A DNA stretch of 64,000 bases from Arenicella xantha. Its GTDB lineage: Bacteria; Pseudomonadota; Gammaproteobacteria; Arenicellales; Arenicellaceae. The position numbers and the translations under genes were made by a program. This document shows positions 46,549 to 56,242 of the stretch, piece by piece. How positions within the stretch are numbered: position 1 is the stretch's first letter; each line of letters opens with the position of its first letter. Location of the stretch: positions 440,963-504,962 of the forward strand of contig NZ_QNRT01000001.1 in assembly GCF_003315245.1 (NCBI RefSeq), given 5' to 3'. Below the pieces are notes generated by a model. The model worked only from the letters and a program-made list of their open reading frames with translations. It ran no database searches and was not told where the DNA came from.

Positions 46549-47118
46549 TTAAGGTTGATCAGCAACTTGGCTGCATAACCGCAACTTCTCAGATGTAACG
46601 CCAATTTCTTTCGCTACCATGCCTTCTGCACACATTCGATACGCTTCCAAACCACTATTCTCGTCCATACTGAGCTGGCTCAAATTCACACTCGCAGGCA
46701 GCTTTTCAGAACACTTTTTGATTAAGGTGATCTGAAAGTCAGGGCCTACTTTTTTAGATAAATTGGCAATTTCCGCAACAGGAACTCCCAAACAAGCCGC
46801 AACCTTCTGATCTTGCTCATTTTGTCGCGCCTCTAACTCCTGTTGGTACTCAGCATAAGCTTCTGGCGACAATTGCTGCTCTAGCTCCGACGCCGCACCG
46901 GCCTCATCATTAGCCTGCATTTTCTTCATTTGCTCCATCAGCGCCAACTGACTCTGAACGAACTCTTCTTTGCTGATAACCGAGTCCTCCTGTGCCTGCG
47001 CCACACCAACGCCAATGCTTGATATCGCCAGAAGAGCGGCCATCATGAAGCCGGTCACCATTAGAATGCGTTGTGCCATAAGAGAAAAACTACAAGAAAA
47101 AACGTTGGAAGGTTTCAT
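46549..47118 (-). CDS. Secreted protein of unknown function with four cysteines
   Basis: A 189-residue protein not recognised as a known family. The N-terminus holds a signal peptide: the hydrophobic run VTGFMMAALLAISSIGVGV ends at AQAQ. An alternative ATG at 47079 (MAQRILM) would give a more typical signal length; neither start has a good ribosome site. The mature part is helical and acidic, with a Q/E-rich stretch (EQLSPEAYAEYQQELEARQ). Four Cys in a regular pattern near the C-terminus (CLGV, KKCS, RMCAEG, RLCS) could form two disulfides in the periplasm. It is a single-gene unit. Confidence 0.75.
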   Translation of the reverse strand: MKPSNVFSCSFSLMAQRILMVTGFMMAALLAISSIGVGVAQAQEDSVISKEEFVQSQLALMEQMKKMQANDEAGAASELEQQLSPEAYAEYQQELEARQNEQDQKVAACLGVPVAEIANLSKKVGPDFQITLIKKCSEKLPASVNLSQLSMDENSGLEAYRMCAEGMVAKEIGVTSEKLRLCSQVADQP

Positions 47119-47251
47119 AGAGATTGGACCAATTAAGAAGTTTGGCTCGATGAGAGTCTAATTTAATCCGTAGTCTAGACCGAAGTCATTAGACACGCGA
47201 CAACATTTTCCAAACGTTAATCAAGGCTGATCAATTTCACAGCTAAGCAGG

Positions 47252-48262
47252 CTATTCGGTCGCATGCACCTGCTTAATAAACGCTTGTTTACGCTCCGGA
47301 CTCAGAAAACTCGCTTTAAAACTATTTTCTACCAAGCGAAGTGCTTGCGCTTGATTCATGCCAAGATGCTCATGTAAAGCGATATAATTTTCGTTCAAGT
47401 AGCCACCAAAATAGGCTGGGTCATCGGAGTTAATCGTCACGCAGAGACCTCGGTCTAACAGACTCAACACCGTATGCTGATGCATAGTTTCAAACACTCG
47501 AAGCTTAGTATTCGACAGCGGACACACCGTTAACGGTATTTGACGCTCACACAAAAAATCGACTAATTCTGGATCATCAACGCACCTAACTCCGTGATCA
47601 ATGCGCTCAACATCTAGTCCTTTGAGCGCTTGCCAAATAAAGTCAGCCGGGCCCTCTTCTCCTGCATGTGCGGACAAGCGGAAACCTAGCCGAGCGGCTT
47701 CTTGATACAGCTGACTAAATTTCTGTGGTGGGTTACCAAGCTCCGAGCTCGCTAAACCGATAGCCATTAAGTCATCACGAAAGTCTGTCGCTTGTTCGAG
47801 CATCTCAAGCGCGTCTTGTTCACTGAGGTGACGCAAGAAACTTAGAATCAGAATAACCGATTGCCCCCATTGGTCGTGGGCTTGCTTGATCGCGCGCTTA
47901 AAACCCGACATCATGGTGGCAAACGACACACCATTCGGCGCGTAAGTTTGCGGTTCAATCATGATTTCTGCGTGCACAATATTCTGCTCTCGGCACTTTA
48001 ATAAATAGTCCATCATCAAGTGAAAGAAGTCGTCTTCTTCCAATAGAACCGACGCGCCCAAATAGTATAAATCAAGAAAACTCTGTAAGTCCTCAAACGC
48101 ATACGCCGCTTGTACCGCATCAAGGGAGTCGTATGGCAGCGAAATACCGTTCTTTTTAGCCAACGACAACATACGCTTGGGCTGCATGCTGCCATCGATG
48201 TGAAGATGGAGTTCGGCTTTTGGTACGCGCTTCAGCCAATTGATAAATTCATCAGACGACAT
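47252..48262 (-). CDS. Adenine deaminase (adenosine-deaminase-like amidohydrolase)
   Basis: Zn amidohydrolase of 336 residues. Metal ligands HLHIDGS, the catalytic HAGEEGP, DHGVR and NSDDPAYFGGY are complete. LGLASSELGNPPQKF (as IGLASSELGNPPQKF) and LTVCPLSNTKLRVF resemble the Pseudomonas adenine deaminase (PA0148 type), which deaminates adenine rather than adenosine, so I prefer EC 3.5.4.2. It makes hypoxanthine for the phosphoribosyltransferase at 50523. It diverges from the deoxyribosyltransferase-like gene; the short gap (48263-48373) would hold both promoters. Confidence 0.88.
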   Translation of the reverse strand: MSSDEFINWLKRVPKAELHLHIDGSMQPKRMLSLAKKNGISLPYDSLDAVQAAYAFEDLQSFLDLYYLGASVLLEEDDFFHLMMDYLLKCREQNIVHAEIMIEPQTYAPNGVSFATMMSGFKRAIKQAHDQWGQSVILILSFLRHLSEQDALEMLEQATDFRDDLMAIGLASSELGNPPQKFSQLYQEAARLGFRLSAHAGEEGPADFIWQALKGLDVERIDHGVRCVDDPELVDFLCERQIPLTVCPLSNTKLRVFETMHQHTVLSLLDRGLCVTINSDDPAYFGGYLNENYIALHEHLGMNQAQALRLVENSFKASFLSPERKQAFIKQVHATE

Positions 48263-48373
48263 GGATATAAGGTCTCATTGTTATAGAATACTGGGTCTCG
48301 GCGCTCTAAAATACGCGCCACCGTGGTAAGGTCATTATACGCCTTGCCGATGACCAACTGATTGGAGTTTTCT

Positions 48374-49102
48374 GTGCTAGATATTGTTACTGCCCGCCGC
48401 CGCTCATTACTTACCCAAACCTTTGTCTTCGCGTTATTTTTGGCTGCGTTAGCACTTGTTCAGACTGAATCGGCCCGAGCCAAAACAGTGCCCGAAGGTG
48501 ATATACCAACCTATTATGTGTATTTAGCCGGGCCAGAAGTCTTCTTGCCCGACCCGATTGCCGCCGGCGTACATAAAAAGCAGGCTATCCAAATGCTAAA
48601 CCAACAACACAAATGGCCGTTTAAACTGGTTGGGCTTTACCCGATGGATAACGAGATCGAAGATTTCGCCCCCGATTTTAAAACTGGAATCGCCATATAT
48701 CAGGCTAACGTTAACCTAATGGATAAAGCACATTTTGTGACCGCCAACATGGTTCGGTTTCGCGGCCCAAGTATGGATGTCGGCACTGCATTTGAAATGG
48801 GTTACATGCGCGGACTCAACAAACCAGTATTCGCCTACTACGATGCTAAACCTTTTTACGGCGCCGTCGAGAAACCTGGTGTATATGCTGAACGAGTCGC
48901 TAAGCACTACCCAACAGACCCAGACAACCCCGAGAAGGATGCCCACGGCCAATCAATTGAAAACTTCGCAATGGCTGACAACCTTATGATGATCGGAGCG
49001 TTACAATCAGGTCACGGCGAAATAGCCGATTCATTCGAGCAAGTCATCCTGCAAATCGCCGAACATATCATGGCCACTGCCAAGATAGAGTCGCTTCACT
49101 AG
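48374..49102 (+). CDS. Exported nucleoside 2-deoxyribosyltransferase-like protein
   Basis: A 242-residue protein. I choose GTG 48374 because GGAG lies six bases before it. The N-terminus has RRR, then a hydrophobic core (TFVFALFLAALALV) and a probable cleavage site after SARA, so it is likely periplasmic. The body is a nucleoside 2-deoxyribosyltransferase-like domain: YYVYLAGPEVFLPDP at the start, then GPSMDVGTAFEMGYMRGLNKPVFAYY, where the Glu in AFEMGY is the usual nucleophile. It lies between adenine deaminase and an NCS2 base permease. Releasing bases from deoxynucleosides outside the membrane is an inference; this family is normally cytoplasmic. Confidence 0.8.
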   Translation: MLDIVTARRRSLLTQTFVFALFLAALALVQTESARAKTVPEGDIPTYYVYLAGPEVFLPDPIAAGVHKKQAIQMLNQQHKWPFKLVGLYPMDNEIEDFAPDFKTGIAIYQANVNLMDKAHFVTANMVRFRGPSMDVGTAFEMGYMRGLNKPVFAYYDAKPFYGAVEKPGVYAERVAKHYPTDPDNPEKDAHGQSIENFAMADNLMMIGALQSGHGEIADSFEQVILQIAEHIMATAKIESLH

Positions 49103-49183
49103 CTCTCAATTCGCTTCTTTTAAAAGCACCTCAATCAGATAAAGTCACGAAATGCGTGCTTGTCCCAACCCAGGTTCACGACT

Positions 49184-50479
49184 ATGACCAATTGGCTAAA
49201 TTCTTTCTTTAACATCGAGAAAAACCACAGCAGTGTGCAGCGCGAAGTCATTGCCGGCATCACCACCTTTTTAGCCATGGCTTATATTACGGTGGTGAAC
49301 CCAGCTATTTTGTCGGAAGCCGGCATGGATTTCGGCGCGGTATTCGTCGCCACCTGTGTTGCTGCTGCGCTGGGTAGTATTGCGATGGGCGTTTTCGCTA
49401 ACTATCCGATTGCACTGGCACCAGGGATGGGGCAAAACGCGTTTTTTGCTTATGGTATCTGTATCGGCATGGGACACAGTTGGCAGGTTGCTTTGGGCGC
49501 GGTGTTTATCTCTGGTGTGTTGTTTATCATTATTAGTGTGCTACCCATTAGAGAATGGTTAATTAACTCAATCCCCAAATCGCTAAAACTGGGGATGGCC
49601 GCTGGCATCGGGCTATTCTTAGCTATTATCGCGCTAAGCGGCGGTCAGGTTGTGGTCGACAACCCTGCCACATTGGTTTCGTTTGGTGACCTCACCACTC
49701 CTGCCCCGTTATTGTTAATGCTCGGCTTTGTGTTAATTGCGGCACTCACTGCACGCGGAATAACCGGCGCAGTAATGATCGGCATTTTAGTCGTCACCGC
49801 GATTGCGTGGGCCACTGGGCTAGCTGAATTTAAAGGCATTGTGTCAGCACCGCCGTCTGCCAGCGCGCTACTCGAATTAGATATCGCCGGTGCATTTAAT
49901 ATATCGATGTTAACGGTAATTCTCACCTTGTTGCTAATCGACGTGTTCGATACCGCTGGCACCTTGGTCGGCGTCGCGACGCGTGCCAATTTACTCGATG
50001 CCAACGGTAATCTCCCGCGACTCAATAAAGCCTTATTAGCGGACTCTTCGGCGACCGCTGCCGGAGCATTACTCGGGACATCATCCACCACCAGTTACGT
50101 CGAAAGTGCCGCCGGCGTTGAGGCTGGCGGACGCACGGGTCTGACCGCTGTGGTCACCGGCATATTGTTTCTGGCCTGTTTGTTTATTGCGCCATTGGCA
50201 CAAAGCATTCCGCCTTACGCGACCGGCGCGGCATTACTATTCGTGGCCTGCCTAATGATTCGCTCATTAGCTGATCTAGAGTGGGATGACATCACCGACA
50301 CGGCACCAGCCATTGTCGCAGCGATCAGCATGCCTTTAAGTTACTCAATCGCCGATGGCATTGGATTCGGATTCATAACGTACGCACTAATCAAATTACT
50401 GGCCGGTCGTGGCGCTGAATGCCCTGCCGCGGTATACGTTATTGCCGTAATATTTGCCCTTAAATTTACCTTTTTATAA
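49184..50479 (+). CDS. NCS2/AzgA-type purine permease
   Basis: Inner-membrane transporter for adenine, hypoxanthine or guanine. The start is ATG 49184 (MTNWLNSFFNIEKNHSS), as in AzgA-type homologues. At 431 residues it forms about 12 hydrophobic segments, with FLAMAYITVVNPAILSEAGM, ANYPIALAPGMGQNAFFAY, LLIDVFDTAGTLVGVATRA and GTSSTTSYVESAAGVEAGGRTGL, all AzgA signatures. It lies directly before the phosphoribosyltransferase and close to adenine deaminase, so purine base uptake is well supported; precise specificity is not. Confidence 0.92.
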   Translation: MTNWLNSFFNIEKNHSSVQREVIAGITTFLAMAYITVVNPAILSEAGMDFGAVFVATCVAAALGSIAMGVFANYPIALAPGMGQNAFFAYGICIGMGHSWQVALGAVFISGVLFIIISVLPIREWLINSIPKSLKLGMAAGIGLFLAIIALSGGQVVVDNPATLVSFGDLTTPAPLLLMLGFVLIAALTARGITGAVMIGILVVTAIAWATGLAEFKGIVSAPPSASALLELDIAGAFNISMLTVILTLLLIDVFDTAGTLVGVATRANLLDANGNLPRLNKALLADSSATAAGALLGTSSTTSYVESAAGVEAGGRTGLTAVVTGILFLACLFIAPLAQSIPPYATGAALLFVACLMIRSLADLEWDDITDTAPAIVAAISMPLSYSIADGIGFGFITYALIKLLAGRGAECPAAVYVIAVIFALKFTFL

Positions 50480-50522
50480 ACCAATCACCGAACGCCCATT
50501 GTGCGGCCCAACAAACATCATT

Positions 50523-51086
50523 ATGGAAAAAGTATTTATCAGCGCCGAAGATCTTTTACGAGACTCGTTCAAATTGGCCAAGCAAGTGTATGAGGGCGAC
50601 TTCAAACCAAATTTTATTATTGGCGTGTGGCGTGGCGGCGCACCGGTGGGTATCGCTATTCAAGAATATCTAGATTTTGCCGGTATTCAGACTGACCACA
50701 TCGCCATTCGCACGTCGTCATATACCAATATTGGCCAGCAGGAAAAAACCGTGCGCGTCCACGGTCTCGATTACATCGTTGACAATATCAACGCCGATGA
50801 CCGCGTGCTACTAGTCGATGACGTGTTTGATTCTGGGCGCAGCATCTTAGCTATTTTGGAGCGCCTCAAAAAGAAAACACGCCGCAATATGCCAGAGCAA
50901 ATAAAAATTGCTTGTCCTTGGTATAAGCCGGCCCGTAACACCACCGACATCATGCCCGATTACTACGTCAACGAGACCGATAGCTGGCTGGTATTTCCGC
51001 ACGAGTTGCGCGGACTCAGCATCAGCGAGATCAAACAGGGCAAACCTGGAATCGCCGACACGTTGCCTGACGATTTAGAAGACTAG
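50523..51086 (+). CDS. Purine (hypoxanthine-type) phosphoribosyltransferase
   Basis: Joins a purine base to PRPP to give the nucleotide. I take ATG 50523 (MEKVFISAEDLLRDS), giving 187 residues; the longer frame lies inside the permease gene. The PRPP loop is RVLLVDDVFDSGRS, and FIIGVWRGGAPVGI is the pyrophosphate loop. WLVFPHEL is in the base-binding part. It follows the NCS2 permease by 43 bp and completes a base salvage set with the deaminase. It could also accept guanine or xanthine. Confidence 0.88.
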   Translation: MEKVFISAEDLLRDSFKLAKQVYEGDFKPNFIIGVWRGGAPVGIAIQEYLDFAGIQTDHIAIRTSSYTNIGQQEKTVRVHGLDYIVDNINADDRVLLVDDVFDSGRSILAILERLKKKTRRNMPEQIKIACPWYKPARNTTDIMPDYYVNETDSWLVFPHELRGLSISEIKQGKPGIADTLPDDLED

Positions 51087-51114
51087 CCCTACGTTGCAAG
51101 CTGATTGGTCTTTA

Positions 51115-51927
51115 TTAGACACCAAATATTTTATTGAAATCGACCTTACCGTTGTCGTCTAACATGGCGGCTCGGTAACGTCGCATTCCACTGACCCAAC
51201 GCTGCGGATCGTTCGCGCGGTTTTGATAATAGCCAGCGACTTCAGCGTGTGGCAATATCATGAATTGTTCAGCTTCAATGCCTGCCAATACACTATTGGC
51301 GCAGTCCTCTGGCGTGATAACACCTTCAATATCCTGCTTTCGCTGCTCATCGGAAATAGCCAAGATATTAGTATTAACGTATTGCGGGCATATTACCGAC
51401 ACTTTAATGCCTTGATCGTTATGCGCAATCGCCAGTGATTCAGCGAACGACACCGCAGCGTGCTTAGTCGCACTGTAGGCCGCATCACCAATCTGATTTA
51501 ATAGGCCAGCCGCTGACGCGGTGTTAACTAGATAGCCATCGCCGCGGGCAATCATTTTTGGCAACAGATTTCGTGCCGCCCAAACATGCGCCATAACGTG
51601 CACATCCCAATTTTTCTGCCAAACCGCATCCGCCGCCGATGCAGCCGTATCAGGCTCACCAACACCGAAGCCGGCGTTAGATACAAATAAGTCGATATCA
51701 CCGAGTTCGTCTTCAACTTTTTCGATCAAGGCATCAATTGATTGTGGCTGACTAACATCGCACTGGACCGCCAGAGCACCAATATCTTGCGCCACCGCGT
51801 TTGCTGATGCCAGATCAAGGTCTGACACCACTACTTTGGCGCCGGCTGCTGACAATGCCCGACACAGAGCCGAGCCGATTCCACCAGCTGCGCCAGTGAC
51901 TACTGCTACTTTATTTTTTATATTCAT
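51115..51927 (-). CDS. Short-chain dehydrogenase/reductase of unknown substrate
   Basis: A 270-residue classical SDR. The start is ATG 51927 (MNIKNKVAVVTGAAGGIGSAL), since the fold begins there; the longer frame adds an unrelated tail. TGAAGGIG binds the nucleotide, with a following Asp in VVSDLDLA suggesting NAD(H). NAGFG and the catalytic YSATKHA with upstream Ser (TASAAG) are intact. The C-terminal part resembles SDRs annotated as lipid or fatty-alcohol dehydrogenases, but the sequence does not show the substrate. It is convergent with the phosphoribosyltransferase. Confidence 0.85.
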   Translation of the reverse strand: MNIKNKVAVVTGAAGGIGSALCRALSAAGAKVVVSDLDLASANAVAQDIGALAVQCDVSQPQSIDALIEKVEDELGDIDLFVSNAGFGVGEPDTAASAADAVWQKNWDVHVMAHVWAARNLLPKMIARGDGYLVNTASAAGLLNQIGDAAYSATKHAAVSFAESLAIAHNDQGIKVSVICPQYVNTNILAISDEQRKQDIEGVITPEDCANSVLAGIEAEQFMILPHAEVAGYYQNRANDPQRWVSGMRRYRAAMLDDNGKVDFNKIFGV

Positions 51928-52041
51928 CGCGACGTTATAACACCAAATAATATTAATTCCTATTGCAACACATTTTATCAACATGCTTGGGACTATGCTT
52001 GAAACGTATTAGTTTTAGAATTACCAAGTAAAGGGTTTAAA

Positions 52042-52743
52042 GTGGAACACTGTGATATAGAAACCGACAGCCCAACCAGAATTGTGATTTACGGCGGCAA
52101 CGGCTTTGTTGGCACCCATATAGCAAAAGAGCTCGCCGACCAAGATGCCTGCACGGTTTGCCTCAGCCGCACTGGCTATAAACCGTTGCACTTAAAAGAT
52201 GAGTCTTGGAGTGAACGCATTCGTTGGTGTAAAGGCGATGCCAGCGATCCGGATGAGCAACTTCTGCAACGAATGGATGTATTGATTTGCTTAGTGGGCT
52301 CGCCACCGGTGCCAACCTTTTCTAAACAAGCCTATGAGCAACAAGTTTTTATGAACGGTGTCACCAACGCCACGGTAATTGATAAAGCCCAACAAGCCGG
52401 TGTGAAACGTATTGTTTTGCTTGGTGCGAAACTTCCCGCGCTATTGCAAAGCGACCAATTTGGCTATGCTAAAGGCAAGCGGTTAGCCCGTGAGGCGGCC
52501 GAACAGTTTGCTGCCGTGCCCGGCAACCAAGCCACGGTATTACAACCCGGTGCAATCTACGGTACGCGATACTTGGCCAGCGGAAAGGCGCTCCACCTAG
52601 ACTGGTTTATGCGCCCCCTTGCAACGCTCATGCCTTGGCAATTTGTATCGGTTGACAAGGTCGCGCAACGAGTAGCCAGCGTAGCGTTAAATGAATCACC
52701 GCAGCAACCGGCCTTCCAAGTTATCGACAATCGCGATATTTAG
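52042..52743 (+). CDS. NAD(P)-binding epimerase-like protein (NDUFA9/NmrA type)
   Basis: A 233-residue atypical short-chain dehydrogenase. The GTG start at 52042 has AAAGGG upstream. IYGGNGFVGTHIAKELADQ is the GxxGxxG nucleotide-binding motif near the N-terminus. RIVLLGAKLPA and FGYAKGKRLAREAAEQF supply a YxxxK pair. It resembles small NDUFA9-like or sugar-epimerase-like proteins that act in quinone metabolism or as chaperones for complex I, but no function can be assigned. It is divergent from the SDR gene at 51927, so the two may share a control region. Confidence 0.78.
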   Translation: MEHCDIETDSPTRIVIYGGNGFVGTHIAKELADQDACTVCLSRTGYKPLHLKDESWSERIRWCKGDASDPDEQLLQRMDVLICLVGSPPVPTFSKQAYEQQVFMNGVTNATVIDKAQQAGVKRIVLLGAKLPALLQSDQFGYAKGKRLAREAAEQFAAVPGNQATVLQPGAIYGTRYLASGKALHLDWFMRPLATLMPWQFVSVDKVAQRVASVALNESPQQPAFQVIDNRDI

Positions 52744-52883
52744 TCTAAGTCGAACTCAAAAATGTAACCCATCTCACCGTGGCATGTTTGCTTGCTACAC
52801 CCAATATTCCGTTTAGCATTTCGAGCAACTCAAGTGTACACTTTGCGGCAATGAAACTGACTTACCAAACCTAGGAGAAAGTT

Positions 52884-53990
52884 ATGGATGTTAAAGCCGC
52901 TGTTGCGTACGCTGCGGGCCAACCATTAACCATCGAAACAGTTCAATTGGACGGGCCTCAAGCCGGCGAAGTTTTGATTGAAGTAATGGCAACTGGCGTT
53001 TGTCACACGGATGCATTTACGCTTTCAGGCGACGACCCTGAAGGTGAATTTCCTGCGATTCTTGGCCATGAAGGCGCTGGGATCGTGCGAGAAGTTGGCG
53101 CCGGTGTTACATCGCTAAAACCTGGCGACCATGTAATCCCGCTGTACACACCAGAATGTCGAGAGTGCGACTACTGCCTGCATCCGAAAACCAATCTGTG
53201 CCAAGCTATTCGCAGCACGCAAGGCCAAGGTCTAATGCCTGATGGCACCTCTCGCTTTTCATTAAACGGTAAACCACTGCTGCACTATATGGGTTGCTCA
53301 ACCTTTGCAAATTTCACCGTTTTACCCGAAATAGCACTAGCCAAAGTTCGTAGCGATGCGCCGTTCGATAAGATTTGTTACATAGGTTGCGGTGTCACTA
53401 CGGGTGTCGGCGCCGTCGTGTTTGACGCGAAAGTAGAACCCGGCTCCAACGTTGTTGTATTTGGCCTTGGTGGTATTGGTTTGAATGTAATTCAAGGCGC
53501 CAGAATGGTCGGGGCAAATAAAATAATTGGGGTCGACCTCAACGAGAGTAAAGTTGGGATGGCACGCGAGTTTGGCATGACCGACTTTATCAACCCAAGT
53601 AATACGGAAGATTTGATCGAGGCAATTCAAGATCTAACTAACGGCGGAGCCGACTACTCATTTGAGTGCATCGGCAACGTTAATACCATGCGACAAGCCT
53701 TGGAATGCTGCCACAAGGGCTGGGGCGAGAGCATTATTATTGGCGTCGCTGGAGCCGGGCAAGAGATCTCAACCCGTCCGTTTCAATTAGTCACTGGACG
53801 AGTTTGGCGCGGCACAGCTTTTGGTGGCGCTAGAGGTCGAACCGATGTTCCCAAAATCGTCGATTGGTATATGGACGGGAAAATTGATATCGATTCACTC
53901 ATCACGCATAAAATGCCGTTAACCGATATCAACAAAGCATTCGATTTAATGCACGCTGGCGAAAGTATCCGCAGTGTAATCGAATATTAA
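52884..53990 (+). CDS. frmA: S-(hydroxymethyl)glutathione dehydrogenase / class III alcohol dehydrogenase
   Basis: Oxidises S-hydroxymethylglutathione (from formaldehyde) to S-formylglutathione; also a nitrosoglutathione reductase in this family. A 368-residue Zn-dependent enzyme. Catalytic Zn ligands lie in [21 protein letters not shown] and GCGVTTG. The structural Zn site has four Cys in [35 protein letters not shown] binds NAD+. AGGAGAAAGTT before ATG is a strong ribosome site. No frmB or frmR is adjacent. Its stop overlaps the convergent usp stop by three to four bases. Confidence 0.95.
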   Translation: MDVKAAVAYAAGQPLTIETVQLDGPQAGEVLIEVMATGVCHTDAFTLSGDDPEGEFPAILGHEGAGIVREVGAGVTSLKPGDHVIPLYTPECRECDYCLHPKTNLCQAIRSTQGQGLMPDGTSRFSLNGKPLLHYMGCSTFANFTVLPEIALAKVRSDAPFDKICYIGCGVTTGVGAVVFDAKVEPGSNVVVFGLGGIGLNVIQGARMVGANKIIGVDLNESKVGMAREFGMTDFINPSNTEDLIEAIQDLTNGGADYSFECIGNVNTMRQALECCHKGWGESIIIGVAGAGQEISTRPFQLVTGRVWRGTAFGGARGRTDVPKIVDWYMDGKIDIDSLITHKMPLTDINKAFDLMHAGESIRSVIEY

Positions 53991-54463
53991 ATCGCGACGG
54001 CGAGCACATCACAGGGCGAAGCTTTTAGCATGTCGCTCGCCGTTGATCCATTAAAGAGTAAGGCTAAACCATGGCGACCGTGACTACCAACGATAATCAA
54101 GTCGGCTCCTTGTTCGCTTGCCTCAGTATGAATCGCCAACCCCAGATCCGCAGATTCGAGCACTTTACTCTCTACGTTTTCGACCGCCATATTAGCCGCT
54201 ATGTCGGTTAATCTGCGCCGGTGTTGCTCTAGCAGCTTGTCATACTCAGCCGCCTCTAGCGGCGTCACCATCGTTGCACCGCCCATTACGCCCGGCGTTA
54301 CCATCGGCGCAAATGGCTCAACCACGTTTACCAGTAGTACACTTGCATCAAACTGCAACGCTAACTGATCAGCACGCCGGCAGACAGCTTCCGGATCGTC
54401 ATCATCAATGGCAACAATTATAGTCGTATAGCTTGGCTTGGAACCCCGAGGTGGTGTAGGCAT
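53987..54463 (-). CDS. Universal stress protein, UspA family
   Basis: A 158-residue single-domain Usp. [19 protein letters not shown] at the N-terminus and [22 protein letters not shown] near the C-terminus, the G-2x-G-9x-G(S/T) ATP-binding motif, are present. The protein therefore likely binds ATP. Its stop codon overlaps the frmA stop, and both use the shared TTAA. No further functional hint. Confidence 0.92.
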   Translation of the reverse strand: MPTPPRGSKPSYTTIIVAIDDDDPEAVCRRADQLALQFDASVLLVNVVEPFAPMVTPGVMGGATMVTPLEAAEYDKLLEQHRRRLTDIAANMAVENVESKVLESADLGLAIHTEASEQGADLIIVGSHGRHGLALLFNGSTASDMLKASPCDVLAVAI

Positions 54464-54801
54464 AATTACTCCCGAAAATTGATCAACTGTTGCTAACTAT
54501 GCGGTTGTTTTACATTAACAAACAACCAGCTCATTACTTATCAAAATCATACTCGCTTGGTGGCCAGTTTCAACTAATCTGCAAGTGGTGCATATAACCC
54601 TGCAAAGCGGCTGATATCCACCACACTCAACGAGGGCCAACTGACATTAAGCCGACTTCACAGCTAAGTGTCCAGCAAAATTAGCTTATCGGATTGGCAC
54701 TGATTATGCTAACTAAAGGAACAGGCAAAAGTGATGCTACCAATGAACACCTAGCACACGACTACGTTGAGCAACATAACATCCACCACTGGGCAAACAG
54801 A
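54464..54801. other. 338-bp region between usp and fumC
   Basis: No separate gene. It should contain both the usp promoter (minus) and the fumC promoter (plus). The fumC frame is open from 54694, giving an optional N-terminal extension. AACAACCGC-type repeats (GGTTGTTTTACATTAACAAACAACC around 54502-54526) can form a small hairpin. Confidence 0.4.
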
Positions 54802-56199
54802 ATGGGCCAAATACCAAAGCATCGAATAGAGCAGGACAGCATGGGAAAAGTGCGCGTAGCCAACTCAGCGCTCTATGGAGCACAGACACAGCGCGCAATT
54901 GATAACTTCAATATTAGTGACCTGAAGTTTTCCAAAAGCTTTATTCAATCACTTGCACTGGTTAAGAAAACCGCCGCGACGGTTAATGCTGAACTTGGCT
55001 TACTGGATCAGCCAAAAGCTGACGCGATCGCCCAGGCTGCCGACCAAATTCTCGCTGGTAAACACCTAACGCAGTTTCCGCTGGATATTTTTCAGACCGG
55101 TTCTGGAACCAGCACCAACATGAATATGAACGAGGTACTTACTACGATATGTCGTCGCGACTTTGGCGTTGAAGTGCATCCAAATGATCATGTCAACTTA
55201 GGGCAAAGCAGCAACGACGTTATTCCAACCACCATTCAAGTCGCCAGCTTGACGGACCTAACCGAAAACCTAATCCCAGCATTCAACCAGTTGATTGAAG
55301 CGATCGACCACCGCACGAATGAATTGATGTACGTAGCCAAAACTGGGCGAACCCACTTAATGGATGCGATGCCACTCACCTTTGGGCAAGAATTATCTGG
55401 TTGGTCATCACAAATTCGCTCAGCGTTAATCAATCTAGAGGATTTCACCCTGAGTCTGGCGGCCTTACCGCAAGGTGGTACGGCGGTCGGCACTGGGGTC
55501 AACACAGACGAACGTTTTGCCGAATGCTTCGCAAATAAAATAAGCGATTTTAGCGGTCATGAATTCTCCGTCTCCGATAATTTTTTTAGAGGGCTCAGCT
55601 CACAAGATCTGTCGGTCGGCTTGTCAGGGCACCTGAGAGTATTAGCAGTGTCTCTAAACAAGATAGCCACTGACTTAAGATGGATGAACAGCGGTCCGCT
55701 AGCGGGCATTGCAGAAATCGAACTCGAGGCACTCCAACCCGGTAGCAGCATTATGCCCGGCAAGGTCAATCCGGTCATTCCCGAGGCGGTAAGCATGGCC
55801 TGCGCACAAGTTATTGGCAACGATGCAACGATTACCGTAGGCGCTATGTCGAGTAACTTTCAGCTCAATGTAATGCTACCCGTGATTGCCTACAACTTAC
55901 TGCAAAGCATCGAGCTACTAAGCAATTCAGCCACGCATTTGGGCGAGCTCGGAATCCGCCGATTCAGCGTGAATACTGGCAATGTCACTGAAACCTTAGC
56001 CAGCAATCCTATTCTAGCAACTGCTCTCAATCCAATCATTGGCTACGAACAAGCGGCAAAGATCGCCAAATTAGCGTATGCCTCGAATCGACCTGTCATC
56101 GATGTAGCCGTCGAAAATACCGACCTAAGTCGTGACGAACTGGAAAAATTATTAAACCCGATGCACCTGACCAACGCCCGTCGAGATAACGGCGAGTAG
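54802..56199 (+). CDS. fumC: Fumarate hydratase class II
   Basis: Iron-independent fumarase of the TCA cycle. I place the start at ATG 54802 (MGQIPKHRIEQDSMGKV), since it aligns with E. coli FumC and gives 465 residues, the usual length. The frame extends upstream to a TTG at 54694 (36 more residues without family features), and ATG 54841 has a better ribosome site (AGGA), so the start is not certain. QTGSGTSTNMNMNEV, NLGQSSNDVIPT, GRTHLMDAMPLTFGQE and the signature GSSIMPGKVNPVIPE are complete. Confidence 0.93.
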   Translation: MGQIPKHRIEQDSMGKVRVANSALYGAQTQRAIDNFNISDLKFSKSFIQSLALVKKTAATVNAELGLLDQPKADAIAQAADQILAGKHLTQFPLDIFQTGSGTSTNMNMNEVLTTICRRDFGVEVHPNDHVNLGQSSNDVIPTTIQVASLTDLTENLIPAFNQLIEAIDHRTNELMYVAKTGRTHLMDAMPLTFGQELSGWSSQIRSALINLEDFTLSLAALPQGGTAVGTGVNTDERFAECFANKISDFSGHEFSVSDNFFRGLSSQDLSVGLSGHLRVLAVSLNKIATDLRWMNSGPLAGIAEIELEALQPGSSIMPGKVNPVIPEAVSMACAQVIGNDATITVGAMSSNFQLNVMLPVIAYNLLQSIELLSNSATHLGELGIRRFSVNTGNVTETLASNPILATALNPIIGYEQAAKIAKLAYASNRPVIDVAVENTDLSRDELEKLLNPMHLTNARRDNGE

Positions 56200-56242
56200 C
56201 ATATTGAAATACGATGAAGAGCTTAATTTTTGCCGTAGAGAT

